Shown one piece after another: positions 48,354-56,347 of a DNA stretch of 58,342 nucleotides. The DNA is from a virus. Numbering within the stretch: position 1 is the stretch's first letter; each line of letters begins with the position of its first letter. Under the pieces are notes generated by a model. It saw nothing but the letters and a program-made list of their open reading frames with translations, searched no databases and was not told the DNA's origin. A program made the translations under genes and the position numbers. The DNA is taken from positions 1 through 58,342 of the IMG/VR virus record IMGVR_UViG_3300020021_000012; one strand, 5' to 3'.

Positions 48354-48911
48354 ATGACGCTTCCCGTAAGCATCCGAATCAACGTGATGGTCCTGTTCCC
48401 GGCGCGGGTGCAGGGATCAGGCTTCCTGACGGTCACGAAGGCCAACGGGATATTCACTCTCGGCATCGACTACTCTCTGCTCGGAACTCCGATCCCACTG
48501 AACGATCCCGCAAATACGGTGGTCGCCGTCTTCAACCTCATCACCAAAGCGTACAATCTCACGACTTTGGCAACGCTGATTGCATCGGCGGTTGGCGGCT
48601 ATCGCATGGTTACCGCGGCTGGAGATATCGCGGCGTCTGCGACCGATACCACGATACTTGTCAACAAAACTGTCGGCGCGGCGACCAACATCGTAGTGCC
48701 GACATCGGCATCGCGGCAAGGCCTGCCGCTGCGCGTCAAGGACTACAAGCGCGATGCCGGCACCAACAACATTACGTTCGTGATGTCCGCAGGCGAGACA
48801 ATGGACGGGCTGTCGCAGGCTGCGGCCGATGCGGCAGGTCTCACCAAGATCGATATGAACGGCGACGACAAGACTTGGTCGCCGTTGACCTCTGGGGGCT
48901 GGTTCACATGA
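48354..48911 (+). CDS. Tail fibre-like protein
   Basis: The 185-residue protein has repeated beta segments (GFLTVTKANGIFTLGIDYSL, DIAASATDTTILVNKTVGAA) and ends with MNGDDKTWSPLTSGGWFT. This layout is typical of small fibre or receptor-binding tip proteins. It overlaps the next gene by four bases. Confidence 0.6.
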   Translation: MTLPVSIRINVMVLFPARVQGSGFLTVTKANGIFTLGIDYSLLGTPIPLNDPANTVVAVFNLITKAYNLTTLATLIASAVGGYRMVTAAGDIAASATDTTILVNKTVGAATNIVVPTSASRQGLPLRVKDYKRDAGTNNITFVMSAGETMDGLSQAAADAAGLTKIDMNGDDKTWSPLTSGGWFT

Positions 48912-50272
48912 TTCTTCGTCGGACGATTGCGTTTGCTATCGCGTTGCTGCTGGCGCCATGCGCCTCGCTGGCGCAATCAACAATTCCATCCGGCCATCTG
49001 CTCGGCAACTCGACCGCGGCGGAACGCACGCCGACTGATACGACCTTGTCAGCGCTGTTCGATCGCGCGTTCGCATGCACGCAAGGACAGATCGTCAATC
49101 GCGGCGCTTCTCTGAATTCCTGCACTGCGGCCCCGATTTTGGGGCTTTCCGGAACGCTAGGATCGCTGAGTTTCGGCAATGCGACGTCCGGTCTGGTGAA
49201 GATTCAGCCGGTTACCGGCGTGCTTGGGTCATCGGTCCTGAGCCTTCCTGCGGCGACCGACACGCTGACGGGCAAGGCCACTACCGACATCTTCACCAAC
49301 AAGACCTATGACACTGCCGGCACCGGCAACTCTTTCAAGATAAACGGCCAGTCGATCACCTCAGTCAGCGGCACCGGTACGCAGGTTGCCATTGTCGGCG
49401 CGCTGACGAATAGCACCGTGCCGCGCTGGCTGGCCGGCGTTCTGTCCAACGGCGCCATCTCGGATGACGGCACCAATATCGCCGTTGCTGGTGCGGCGTC
49501 TGCTACCGCATTTTCGTCTGGCACAAACGGCGTGATTGGCGGAAGCCTGACGCTCAACGGCTCGGCAACGGGCAGCTCTCTCGTTAAGGTGGCCGCTGCC
49601 GCCGGCTCCTCAACCTTTCAGCTTCCCGTAGGGAATGGGTCAAGCGGTCAACTGCTCTCGACCAATGGCTCTGGTGTGACGAGTTGGATCACGGCATCCG
49701 GCACCGGCACTGTCACGAGCGTCGTCTGCGGCAGCGTCACCATCACCAGCACAGGAACCTGCGACAACGGCGTGTTGCTCGATACCGTGACGGCCAGCAG
49801 TTCGGCAAGCATCACTGGGGCGGTCACATTCTCCGGCACCTATAACCGCTATCAGCTCGTATTCTCCGGCATCCTGCCGGCCACCAACGCGGTCGGCTGC
49901 CGGCTGCGCATCAACAGCGGCGGAATTCAGACTACGGGATATCTGGCCGCCATTGTGTTTTCGACCGCCGCAGCCACGCCCGTTGCCAGCGCCCCGACAA
50001 CGTTCATAAATTGTTCGCGCTCCGACACGGCCGATGTTCCGAATACCGGACAGGGCATCTCTGGACAAGTCTGGATTGATGCTCCGTCGGGCACGACGGC
50101 GCCCAAGAACATCGACGTGAAGTTCGTCTATCCGTCGTCGGCAAACTCGATCACGCAGCTATCGGGAGGCGGCTTCTGGAACGGCGGCAACGGTGCCGTG
50201 ACCAATTGGCAGGTCGATTTCACCTCCGGCAATATCGCGAGTGGGACCGTCAGGGTTTACGGCTGGAAGTGA
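48908..50272 (+). CDS. Tail fibre-like protein with signal peptide
   Basis: The 454-residue protein begins MILRRTIAFAIALLLAPCAS followed by LAQSTIP, a good signal peptide. Downstream is a long fibre-like repeat region (TLSALFDRAFACTQGQIVNR, GSSTFQLPVGNGSSGQLLST) and a C-terminal beta domain (GTYNRYQLVFSGILPATNAV). Export signals on fibres are unusual (see findings). It ends 15 bases inside the small minus-strand frame. Confidence 0.65.
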   Translation: MILRRTIAFAIALLLAPCASLAQSTIPSGHLLGNSTAAERTPTDTTLSALFDRAFACTQGQIVNRGASLNSCTAAPILGLSGTLGSLSFGNATSGLVKIQPVTGVLGSSVLSLPAATDTLTGKATTDIFTNKTYDTAGTGNSFKINGQSITSVSGTGTQVAIVGALTNSTVPRWLAGVLSNGAISDDGTNIAVAGAASATAFSSGTNGVIGGSLTLNGSATGSSLVKVAAAAGSSTFQLPVGNGSSGQLLSTNGSGVTSWITASGTGTVTSVVCGSVTITSTGTCDNGVLLDTVTASSSASITGAVTFSGTYNRYQLVFSGILPATNAVGCRLRINSGGIQTTGYLAAIVFSTAAATPVASAPTTFINCSRSDTADVPNTGQGISGQVWIDAPSGTTAPKNIDVKFVYPSSANSITQLSGGGFWNGGNGAVTNWQVDFTSGNIASGTVRVYGWK

Positions 50273-50418
50273 TGGTGTCGCTCGGCCGCAATGGTGGCCA
50301 AGCTCACCGCGAGCGCGATTAGCAACGCCACCGCGCCAAGCAGTACGCCCTTCCACCCGAATTGAATAATCGCCACGCCGCCTGCAAGTCCCGCCAGATA
50401 GGTGATGGTCGGTTTCAT
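50257..50418 (-). CDS. Antisense small membrane protein, possible holin
   Basis: This 53-residue frame on the minus strand has two membrane spans (ITYLAGLAGGVAIIQFGW, GVLLGAVALLIALAVSLATI) and a short charged end. It fills the 210-base gap between the last fibre gene and the endolysin, opposite to both. It starts at 50418 with AAGG upstream. The place suggests a holin-like function, but opposite orientation would require its own promoter. Confidence 0.4.
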   Translation of the reverse strand: MKPTITYLAGLAGGVAIIQFGWKGVLLGAVALLIALAVSLATIAAERHHHFQP

Positions 50419-50484
50419 TCCGCAACCTTACCGGACCCAACCTGCGATGTCATCCCCCATTCCACTACCGCGAGGAAACCCAGC

Positions 50485-51558
50485 ATGTGGGCCAATTTCG
50501 ACGGGCGTCCGTATGATCGCGCCAGCTTGGCGGCCCATATTGCCGCGATCGATTTCTCCCATTGGAGGCGCAAGGACGGATCGAAGGGCGTCCCGCTCTA
50601 TCTCGTGTTCCACAATACGTCTGAGCCGACGATCGCGCTTTGGCTGTCGTGGTCTCTGCAGGTTCGCCAGCAATACATCCTCAACGCCGAACACATGTAT
50701 GAGGTCGAAGACGGTTGGCGCGCTGGACCGCATTTCTTTGTTCCACCGACAGTTGATCCCTGCGCCTTCGGGTTCTCTGATCCTGGTACGGCCGGTACGC
50801 ACGCTTCGTGCTTCAACTCGGACTCGATCGGCATCGAGCAAGTCGGCGAGTTCAACGTCGAGGCTTACGACACCGGGCCAGGGGCGATCGTTCAGGACAA
50901 TACGATCTACCTCGCCGCGCTGCTCTATCGGCGCATCGGTATCGCGCCGGACACGAATACGCTGAAATTCCATATCGAGTGCAAGGCCGACGACCATGAC
51001 TGCCCAGGGAAATTCGCCCGGGACAAGGCGGGGCTGATTGCCAAGATCAAGGCGAAGATGGCGGAGCTGGCCGGCGCGGCACCCGTGGCCCCGTCTCCGT
51101 CGCCGGCCGCTGTTATGCAGGCTGCGCAAGCGACCCCCGGGCCGCGCCCCGTGCTGTTTCACGTCCACGGCAAGATGTCCACGTTCGGCGGTCCGCACGA
51201 TACCGGTGTCGGCTCCAGCGAGGGCCTGGCGCTCTACACCAGCGCCCAGCAGCTCGCGGACACTCTTGGCGGCGATTGGGTTCTGACGGCTTCCCAGGCC
51301 GGCGCCTATGGCCTCGCGCGCCGCATCAACCCCGACAAGTCCTATCTGGCCTGCCGGTGGACGGGCCAGTACCCGTTCCTGCGCACCGCGGCCGTGCACG
51401 TCTCAGCCAACGGCAAGAGCGTGGTAGCCCATGCCGTCGACTGGGGCCCGAACGTCAATACCGGCCGCGTGGCCGATCTGTCGCCCGGGCTGGCCAAGGC
51501 GCTCGGGCTCGATACCGACGGCGCGTGCGAGGTCATCGTCTACGCCGATGGCAAATAG
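50485..51558 (+). CDS. Endolysin: N-acetylmuramoyl-L-alanine amidase plus double-psi barrel domain
   Basis: The 357-residue protein starts at 50485 behind GAGGAAAC. Residues 20-180 look like an Amidase_2 domain: LVFHNTSEP with His43, GPHFFVPP, SIGIEQVGEFN, and KFHIECKADDHDCPGKF with the second metal ligands. Residues 220-357 resemble an RlpA-like double-psi barrel (KMSTFGGPHDTGVGSSEGLA, AVDWGPNVNTGRVADLSPG). The enzyme should cut peptidoglycan at lysis. The second domain could bind or also cut the wall. Confidence 0.82.
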   Translation: MWANFDGRPYDRASLAAHIAAIDFSHWRRKDGSKGVPLYLVFHNTSEPTIALWLSWSLQVRQQYILNAEHMYEVEDGWRAGPHFFVPPTVDPCAFGFSDPGTAGTHASCFNSDSIGIEQVGEFNVEAYDTGPGAIVQDNTIYLAALLYRRIGIAPDTNTLKFHIECKADDHDCPGKFARDKAGLIAKIKAKMAELAGAAPVAPSPSPAAVMQAAQATPGPRPVLFHVHGKMSTFGGPHDTGVGSSEGLALYTSAQQLADTLGGDWVLTASQAGAYGLARRINPDKSYLACRWTGQYPFLRTAAVHVSANGKSVVAHAVDWGPNVNTGRVADLSPGLAKALGLDTDGACEVIVYADGK

Positions 51559-51569
51559 GGGGGGGTGAC

Positions 51570-51884
51570 ATGACCACCGAGCAGATCGAGGCGGCGGTTG
51601 ACGAAGGTATCCGTCAATATTGGGCCGATAACGAGCTTCAATCTCAGGCTTTCGCAGAATGGAAAGCGGCGGGTTTCGCTGGCAAGTGCCGACAACATGC
51701 GGAAGGCAGCTTGGCCGATTATGTCAAGCGGGCCCTCCGTCAGGCGGAAGTTGGGCGCGAGACAGTTGCCGCGTGGATGATGGAGCGCAGCTACGCCACC
51801 GGGCACGGCGATACGATCGAGGATTTACTGGTCGAACTCGAAGGGCATGCGCGCGACCGAGGGGCGAGGGAGCGGAAATCATGA
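51570..51884 (+). CDS. Hypothetical protein downstream of endolysin
   Basis: The 104-residue protein starts at 51570 behind GGGGGGTGAC. It is helical and charged (TEQIEAAVDEGIRQYWADNE, YVKRALRQAEVGRETVAAWM, IEDLLVELEGHARDRG). It overlaps the next gene by four bases. Not recognised. Confidence 0.6.
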   Translation: MTTEQIEAAVDEGIRQYWADNELQSQAFAEWKAAGFAGKCRQHAEGSLADYVKRALRQAEVGRETVAAWMMERSYATGHGDTIEDLLVELEGHARDRGARERKS

Positions 51885-52012
51885 TCCGCACGCCGCCGCT
51901 CACCCCGGCCGAATTCGAGGAGGCCAAGGTCAACTTCCTGCGATTCGTGTTCAGGCTGTTCTTCGCCGTGGGCACTGCATCCCTCATCTGGAGCCATTTC
52001 CATGCTGTATGA
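51881..52012 (+). CDS. Small membrane protein in the lysis region
   Basis: The 43-residue protein has one membrane span (LRFVFRLFFAVGTASLIW) after a Pro-rich N-terminus. It overlaps both neighbours. It is a candidate small holin or accessory of lysis. Confidence 0.5.
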   Translation: MIRTPPLTPAEFEEAKVNFLRFVFRLFFAVGTASLIWSHFHAV

Positions 52013-52280
52013 CGCCAAACGCTGGAGTCGCCCCACGGTCATCTCCGTCGAGGGCCTGATCGACTGGCTGGAGACGCAACCCGCCGCCGGCCGCTATGAC
52101 TGGCCGCGGACCCGCAAATGTCTGCTCGGGCGCTGGTTCCTGTCCATGGGCATGGACGGCCCCACGGCTGACCGCCTGTGCCAAGCGTACAGCCTGACCC
52201 TGCCGTACCTGCACATTGCGCATAGCGAGCCCTGGACGTTCGGGGCGGCTCTGGAGCGGGCCCGGAAATACACCGTATGA
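52002..52280 (+). CDS. Hypothetical protein in the lysis region
   Basis: The 92-residue protein starts MLYDAKRWSRPTVISVEG. It is helical with WLETQPAAGRYDWPRTRKCL and LCQAYSLTLPYLHIAHSEP. It overlaps the previous gene by 11 bases and the next by four. Not recognised. Confidence 0.55.
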   Translation: MLYDAKRWSRPTVISVEGLIDWLETQPAAGRYDWPRTRKCLLGRWFLSMGMDGPTADRLCQAYSLTLPYLHIAHSEPWTFGAALERARKYTV

Positions 52281-52408
52281 GGGCTGAGACTTTCCTCGGG
52301 GCGGCTTCGATCGTCTTCGCGGTTTGGCTCGCTTGGCACATTGGCCACGATTACGGACGACGAAACTACGAGCGGCCAGCAGCCATGGGTGACGTCGGAA
52401 AACGCTGA
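52277..52408 (+). CDS. Small membrane protein in the lysis region
   Basis: This 43-residue protein has an N-terminal membrane span (ETFLGAASIVFAVWLAWHIG) and a charged end (HDYGRRNYERP), a spanin- or holin-like layout. Its start lies in the previous stop (ATGA). Confidence 0.5.
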   Translation: MRAETFLGAASIVFAVWLAWHIGHDYGRRNYERPAAMGDVGKR

Positions 52409-52817
52409 ATTTACTTGATGTTCATGGTGTGTTCTTGTATAGAAAAAGTTGCGCCGGCAGCGATGCGACTCGCCCCGGCGCTGATCGGAACGGACTCGCT
52501 GGAAGCAGTCCCGATCGAGGTGGCCCATATATCACACCTCGATATCCCAGCGCAACCGGCCCGTACACAGTTTGTCGAGTCGCCGCGCGTTATCGGGGTC
52601 GCTGGCCTAACCGCGCGAGGAATGGGCGCTAGGTGAGTACTGTCAAAGCGTCCACGGGTCTGATCGGAGAGCCATTGGCGCAAGCCTCAACGCTCTCTGA
52701 GGGGTGCCCGGACAGTCACACGGGTGTTGTGAACAAGTCCCTCGGTTGGCTGTGCTCCCAAAAAGCAGCCGCCTCCGGCAATGGGCCCTCGTCCGAAAGG
52801 ATAAGAGCTGTCCCGGA
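52409..52817. other. Non-coding stretch before HNH gene
   Basis: No well-supported gene is present in 409 bases. A TTG-initiated plus-strand frame (52415-52636) has no ribosome site. A large hairpin lies at 52451-52481 (separate entry). The region has lower protein-coding signal than any other non-coding stretch of this length here, and with the HNH gene it may be an inserted element. Confidence 0.5.
52444..52481 (-). terminator. Minus-strand intrinsic terminator-like hairpin
   Basis: GCGCCGG (52451-52457) pairs with CCGGCGC (52475-52481), with an inner GCGA/TCGC stem. Read on the minus strand it is followed by AACTTTTTC. This would stop leftward transcription, yet the genes here run rightward, so it may block antisense RNA or belong to inserted DNA. 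Confidence 0.5.
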
Positions 52818-53564
52818 ATGATCGCCAACCCTGTGAGGGGCCAAGCGATCTTTCCGGACTGCAAAACCCTTGAACCGAAGGATAAGAACTCAGGAAGTAA
52901 GAAGGTAGTAAGTAAGAGGGAGAGGGCGGTGCTCTGGATCGATCGAATTGAGTTGCTCATTCAGCGGGACGGGCGCCATTGCCACTACTGCAAGCGCCCT
53001 GTTCGCCTTGCGCGTGAGCTATCCGCACACCGCAAGGATGACGCCACGATCGATCATAAAATTCCCACGAGTAAGGGGGGAGCCAACGCCCCCGATAATC
53101 TCTTGCTCGCGTGTCGTGAATGCAATGAGGCAAAGGCTGATCGTGATTACAATGACTTCGTCGCGCGGCCGTATCGCGTAGAACGCGATGGTCGACCCAT
53201 CAGGTCAAAATGGCCGTGCAGTCGGTGGCCGCGTAATCCTCCCGTGCGGGAGGAAAAGCCTATCAAGGGCACGCTAGCTCACGCTATCGCTAAGGGCGAA
53301 GTTGACGAGGTCGGCCGTTATCGGATGGCGCCGATGGACCATAAGCCTAGCAAGGCTCGCCAGTATCGTGAAGACCAAAACGAATTAGACCGAATAGAGA
53401 GAGATTGGCCCTGGCTGGGTAATCTGGTTCGGCCGCGCGTCGAACAGGTCGGCTTTGGACCATGGGCCGCGCCTGCTCCGGCTAAGCGGATGACGGCATT
53501 GGAGACCGCGCGTTACTTGCGTGAGAGCGCGGAAACCAAGGGAAAGCCGTGGCCGCTGGCTTAA
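52818..53564 (+). CDS. HNH endonuclease
   Basis: The 248-residue protein carries the HNH core CHYCKRPV, ATIDHKIPTSKGG, NLLLACRECNEAKAD near residues 55-105 (McrA-like HNH with Cys pairs). Such nucleases are often mobile in phages. The start ATG at 52818 has no strong ribosome site. The C-terminal half is basic and helical. It lies between lysis-type genes and an accessory cluster, and may have been acquired horizontally. Confidence 0.8.
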   Translation: MIANPVRGQAIFPDCKTLEPKDKNSGSKKVVSKRERAVLWIDRIELLIQRDGRHCHYCKRPVRLARELSAHRKDDATIDHKIPTSKGGANAPDNLLLACRECNEAKADRDYNDFVARPYRVERDGRPIRSKWPCSRWPRNPPVREEKPIKGTLAHAIAKGEVDEVGRYRMAPMDHKPSKARQYREDQNELDRIERDWPWLGNLVRPRVEQVGFGPWAAPAPAKRMTALETARYLRESAETKGKPWPLA

Positions 53565-53623
53565 CGTCGCCCTGAAACACTCGACCTACCGCCTTTCCAA
53601 TCCTCACCACAGGAGACTTACCC

Positions 53624-53788
53624 ATGGCTGGACCCATGCTCGATAAGCTTATCGCCGAAATCAAGAACGGCTTCTTCAAGGTCAAGCCGGACGACGCAAC
53701 GGCAGCGCTGGAGGAAATCAAGTCGCGGCTCGATGCGCTGGAGGGTGGCGTTGCGCAGTTGAAGACGCCCGGCGTCCAAAAGATATGA
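53624..53788 (+). CDS. Hypothetical small helical protein
   Basis: The 54-residue protein starts at 53624 with ACAGGAGACTTACCC upstream, the strongest site in this region. It has MLDKLIAEIKNGFFKVK and a coiled-coil helix AALEEIKSRLDALEGGVAQL. It overlaps the next gene by four bases. Not recognised. Confidence 0.6.
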   Translation: MAGPMLDKLIAEIKNGFFKVKPDDATAALEEIKSRLDALEGGVAQLKTPGVQKI

Positions 53789-53910
53789 CGTGGGGCCGAA
53801 TCCTCTTCTTGTGCTTTGTGGCTGCCGTGCTCGTGGCCCTCACCATCCACATGCACCGCGGACAGGACATCTTCCACGGGAAAGAATCGTCGATCGGCAG
53901 AGAGGGTTGA
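53785..53910 (+). CDS. Small membrane protein
   Basis: The 41-residue protein has one membrane span (RILFLCFVAAVLVALTIHMH) and a charged tail. It starts within the previous stop (ATGA) and sits just before the holin-like gene, so it could be part of the lysis module. Confidence 0.55.
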   Translation: MTWGRILFLCFVAAVLVALTIHMHRGQDIFHGKESSIGREG

Positions 53911-53911
53911 A

Positions 53912-54397
53912 ATGGACGTGAATCCGCTGAACTGGAACTGGAACGAGAAAAAGGCGGCGGGGCGCCACGTCCTCACCTATGCAGGCGGCCTCGTGACCAT
54001 GGCTGCGGTGTGGGGTCTTGTGTCGCAAGGCGACGCCTCGACGCTCACCCAAGGCCTCAACGACATCGGCGCCGGCCTCGCTCAATTCGCCAAGGGCGTA
54101 GCCGCTATCGCAGGCGTTCTGGTCCCCCTCTACAGCGCTCTGATGGCGAAGAGGAGCGCTCAGCCAGACCAGCAAATCAAGTCCGTGGTTGCCACCCTGT
54201 CTGCACCGAACTCCGGGAAAACCGTCGCCGAAGTCGTGTCCGACGAAAGCGACCGCAAGAAACTGATCAGCGCGGTTGCCGACATGCCCGAGGTCAAGGG
54301 CGTCGTTACGACCGCAAAAGTGGCCGACGAGACCGCCAGCAACAAGGTCGTTGCGACCGCGGCGGAAATCCCGGTGGCCAGATCGGGCGCTAGCTGA
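53912..54397 (+). CDS. Putative holin
   Basis: The 161-residue protein has a short charged N-terminus (MDVNPLNWNWNEKKAAGRH), two membrane spans (VLTYAGGLVTMAAVWGLV and GVAAIAGVLVPLYSALMA) and a soluble C-terminal domain (SAPNSGKTVAEVVSDESDRK). That is a layout used by holins of rhizobial and other phages. It would make the inner-membrane lesion for the endolysin. Its distance from the endolysin gene (about 2.4 kb) is larger than usual. Confidence 0.6.
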   Translation: MDVNPLNWNWNEKKAAGRHVLTYAGGLVTMAAVWGLVSQGDASTLTQGLNDIGAGLAQFAKGVAAIAGVLVPLYSALMAKRSAQPDQQIKSVVATLSAPNSGKTVAEVVSDESDRKKLISAVADMPEVKGVVTTAKVADETASNKVVATAAEIPVARSGAS

Positions 54398-54585
54398 TGA
54401 AACCCCGGCCGCCATGGCGATGCGATAAGCACCACGTCGAGTCCGTCGAGGCCAGCGCCCTCTGGGGGCAGCAGCCGGGGCGGGCTCGCTCTGTCAGGGT
54501 GTGTCCGCGCTGCCATGCGGAGGCGGTCGTAAAGGCTAGGTTGGCCATGAAACAGCGGCGGCAGGGAAGGCGGCTGACGGCATAA
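54397..54585 (+). CDS. Hypothetical small zinc-finger-like protein
   Basis: The 62-residue protein starts at 54397 (TGATG overlap). It carries CDKHHVESVEAS and VCPRCHAEAVVKARLAMK, with Cys and His positions for one metal. It is Arg-rich and could bind nucleic acid. Not recognised. Confidence 0.6.
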   Translation: MKPRPPWRCDKHHVESVEASALWGQQPGRARSVRVCPRCHAEAVVKARLAMKQRRQGRRLTA

Positions 54586-54588
54586 CTG

Positions 54589-54617
54589 TTACCAAGCCTG
54601 CACAGAAATTCTATGTT
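54589..54617 (+). promoter_or_regulatory. Candidate promoter of the outer-membrane protein gene
   Basis: TTACCA (54589-54594) and TATGTT (54612-54617) are 17 bases apart in an AT-rich island that is rare in this genome. Each box matches 4 of 6 consensus bases. It lies about 70 bases upstream of the outer-membrane protein gene, allowing expression from a silent prophage. Confidence 0.4.
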
Positions 54618-54685
54618 TGTTTCCAGACAAAATAGTTGCTCGTCCCCGGCGTATGCTGACCGCTCACGAAACAGGGGACAAGCTC

Positions 54686-55444
54686 ATGCGTAAATTCTTG
54701 CTCTCTCTCGCCGCGCTTGCGATGGCGGGCCCGGCGTTCGGCGCGGATATCGCTCTGAAGGCCAAGCCGATTGCCTATCCGTATGCCAAATCGGGGTGTT
54801 ACTTCGGAATCAACACCGAGGCGGCGGTCGCCTCCACCGACACCTCCGGAACCGGGCTGTTCATCAATTCGGCGGCCAGCGGCAAGCTCTACGCGGCCGG
54901 TGGCGCGATCGGCGGCTCGGTCGGCTGCATCAAGGGTGGCCCAGACCTCTGGTACGGCGTTCAGGCCGATCTCGATTACCAGAACATCACCGGTAGCGTC
55001 CCGGTCGCCGGGGCAAACATCAACTTCGCCAGCCGGCTCCAGGGTGGTGCGGAGGTCCGCCTCGGGGGAACAACCCTCCTGACGCTCCTGACCCAATGGG
55101 TGCCCTCTGGGAGCTTCCCGGTGGTCGGTACGCCGGCCGTCCCCGGTAGCTTCCAACTGGCCGCAACTCCCCCGCTGCCCTACGTGGCGGCCGGCTTCGA
55201 GGTGTTCCGGGTGGATGCGGCTTTCGGTGCCATCAGCGGCTCCGGAACCGAGATCGCCCCCAAGCTCCGGGCCGGCGTCATCAACCAGCTCACCGACGCC
55301 CAGGGCAAGCTGACGGGCGCCGTGATGGACACCTACGCCAAGGTCGTATTCGCCGGCAAAGGCGTGACGTTCAACGATGGCCAGTTCGCCGCGATGACGA
55401 ACATGGGCAACCAGTATCGGGCCGGCGTCGCCTTCTACTGGTGA
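54686..55444 (+). CDS. Outer-membrane beta-barrel protein
   Basis: This 252-residue protein starts MRKFLLSLAALAMAGPAF followed by GAD, a strong signal peptide. The mature part is built from alternating beta strands (CYFGINTEAAVASTDTSGT, VGCIKGGPDLWYGVQADLDY) and ends YRAGVAFYW, with an aromatic last residue as needed for outer-membrane assembly. It resembles rhizobial Omp25/31-type porin-like proteins. AGGGGACAAG precedes the ATG. In a prophage it could change host surface or block receptor use. Confidence 0.75.
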   Translation: MRKFLLSLAALAMAGPAFGADIALKAKPIAYPYAKSGCYFGINTEAAVASTDTSGTGLFINSAASGKLYAAGGAIGGSVGCIKGGPDLWYGVQADLDYQNITGSVPVAGANINFASRLQGGAEVRLGGTTLLTLLTQWVPSGSFPVVGTPAVPGSFQLAATPPLPYVAAGFEVFRVDAAFGAISGSGTEIAPKLRAGVINQLTDAQGKLTGAVMDTYAKVVFAGKGVTFNDGQFAAMTNMGNQYRAGVAFYW

Positions 55445-55515
55445 GCGTTAGTTATGACTCGCGCTGGCCACGGCTGGCGCGAGTCAAAAAGCTCAATAGC
55501 GCACATGGGGGAACA

Positions 55516-55926
55516 ATGAACGAGATCACGGAATACAAGCGCCGGCCGACTGTTGCGCCACAGCCACAGCCTAATGACCCGGCGGTGACCGGATTCCTCA
55601 ACCGTTTCGCCGCGCTCGAGCGTGAATGCGAGGATCTTCGCGCCCTGGCCGACCGGCAGGAAGTCACCATCGCCACCCAAGGCCACCGCATCGAATATCA
55701 GGATAGCGTCATCAAGAAACTGACGGTCCAGCGGGACTCCTTCCAGCGCGGGTTCCTGTCGATCCAAGCGGAGATGCGGCTGTTCGCGACCAGCGCCATC
55801 CATTCGCTGGAAGTCGCAAATCAGGAATTCGCACGCGACGGCGTAGAGGCGCCTGCAACCGACCAGGGCGACGCCTTGGACGACGGCGCGCGGCAGATTG
55901 GCCAGAAATTCGGGGCGGGGACTTAA
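55516..55926 (+). CDS. Hypothetical coiled-coil protein
   Basis: The 136-residue protein starts at 55516 behind GGGGGAAC. Residues 30-90 form a coiled coil (RFAALERECEDLRALADRQE, RIEYQDSVIKKLTVQRDSF). The longer in-frame start at 55441 overlaps the previous gene by four bases and lacks a good site. Function unknown. Confidence 0.6.
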   Translation: MNEITEYKRRPTVAPQPQPNDPAVTGFLNRFAALERECEDLRALADRQEVTIATQGHRIEYQDSVIKKLTVQRDSFQRGFLSIQAEMRLFATSAIHSLEVANQEFARDGVEAPATDQGDALDDGARQIGQKFGAGT

Positions 55927-55948
55927 CGATAACAACGGAGATCACGCC

Positions 55949-56113
55949 ATGTCGATCGGGACAATTCTACTCATCGTCCTCGTGATTATCCTGCTCGGGG
56001 GGTTCAGCGGCTACGGCGGCGGCCCGTTCTACGGCACTGGCGTCTACGGCGGCGGCGGGCTCGGCTTGATCGTCGTTGTGCTGGTCGTGCTGCTGCTGCT
56101 GGGTCGAATCTAA
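55949..56113 (+). CDS. DUF3309-like small membrane protein
   Basis: The 54-residue protein starts at 55949 behind GGAGATCACGCC. It has two membrane spans separated by a Gly-rich loop (SIGTILLIVLVIILLGGF, then LGLIVVVLVVLLLLGRI), which is the layout of the alphaproteobacterial DUF3309 family. Function unknown; its presence supports an alphaproteobacterial host. Confidence 0.75.
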   Translation: MSIGTILLIVLVIILLGGFSGYGGGPFYGTGVYGGGGLGLIVVVLVVLLLLGRI

Positions 56114-56123
56114 GGAGGTTGCC

Positions 56124-56279
56124 ATGGGACTAGTCCTACTCGTTTTCGCATTCGTGTTCGCGTGCTTGGCGGCGTGTATCCCTGGCCCGGTGTTCAATCG
56201 GTGGCATCTCGGATGGCTCGCGTTCGCCTTCTACCTCGCCAGCCTCATCTTCGGAGGCGTCTCCCACTTACTCCATTGA
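56124..56279 (+). CDS. Small membrane protein
   Basis: The 51-residue protein starts at 56124 directly behind AAGGAGG. It has two hydrophobic stretches (LVLLVFAFVFACLAACI, LAFAFYLASLIFGGV). Not recognised. The last base of its stop codon is the first base of the next small frame. Confidence 0.65.
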   Translation: MGLVLLVFAFVFACLAACIPGPVFNRWHLGWLAFAFYLASLIFGGVSHLLH

Positions 56280-56347
56280 TGCCGGCGGATCAGGAAATCC
56301 TATTCCAGGTCCCGCCGGCTCCACCGGACATCTGCACAGGCTGCTGA
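56279..56347 (+). CDS. Possible very small protein
   Basis: A 22-residue frame (begins MPADQEILF, ends PPDICTGC) fits exactly between two genes (TGATG at its start, adjacent ATG at its end). No ribosome site is present; it would depend on coupling. It might only be a spacer. Confidence 0.3.
   Translation: MPADQEILFQVPPAPPDICTGC

Noticed and set aside
52415-52636. 73-codon plus-strand frame in the gap before the HNH gene
   Set aside because: It starts with TTG, lacks a ribosome site, and contains the hairpin at 52451-52481; no recognised pattern.
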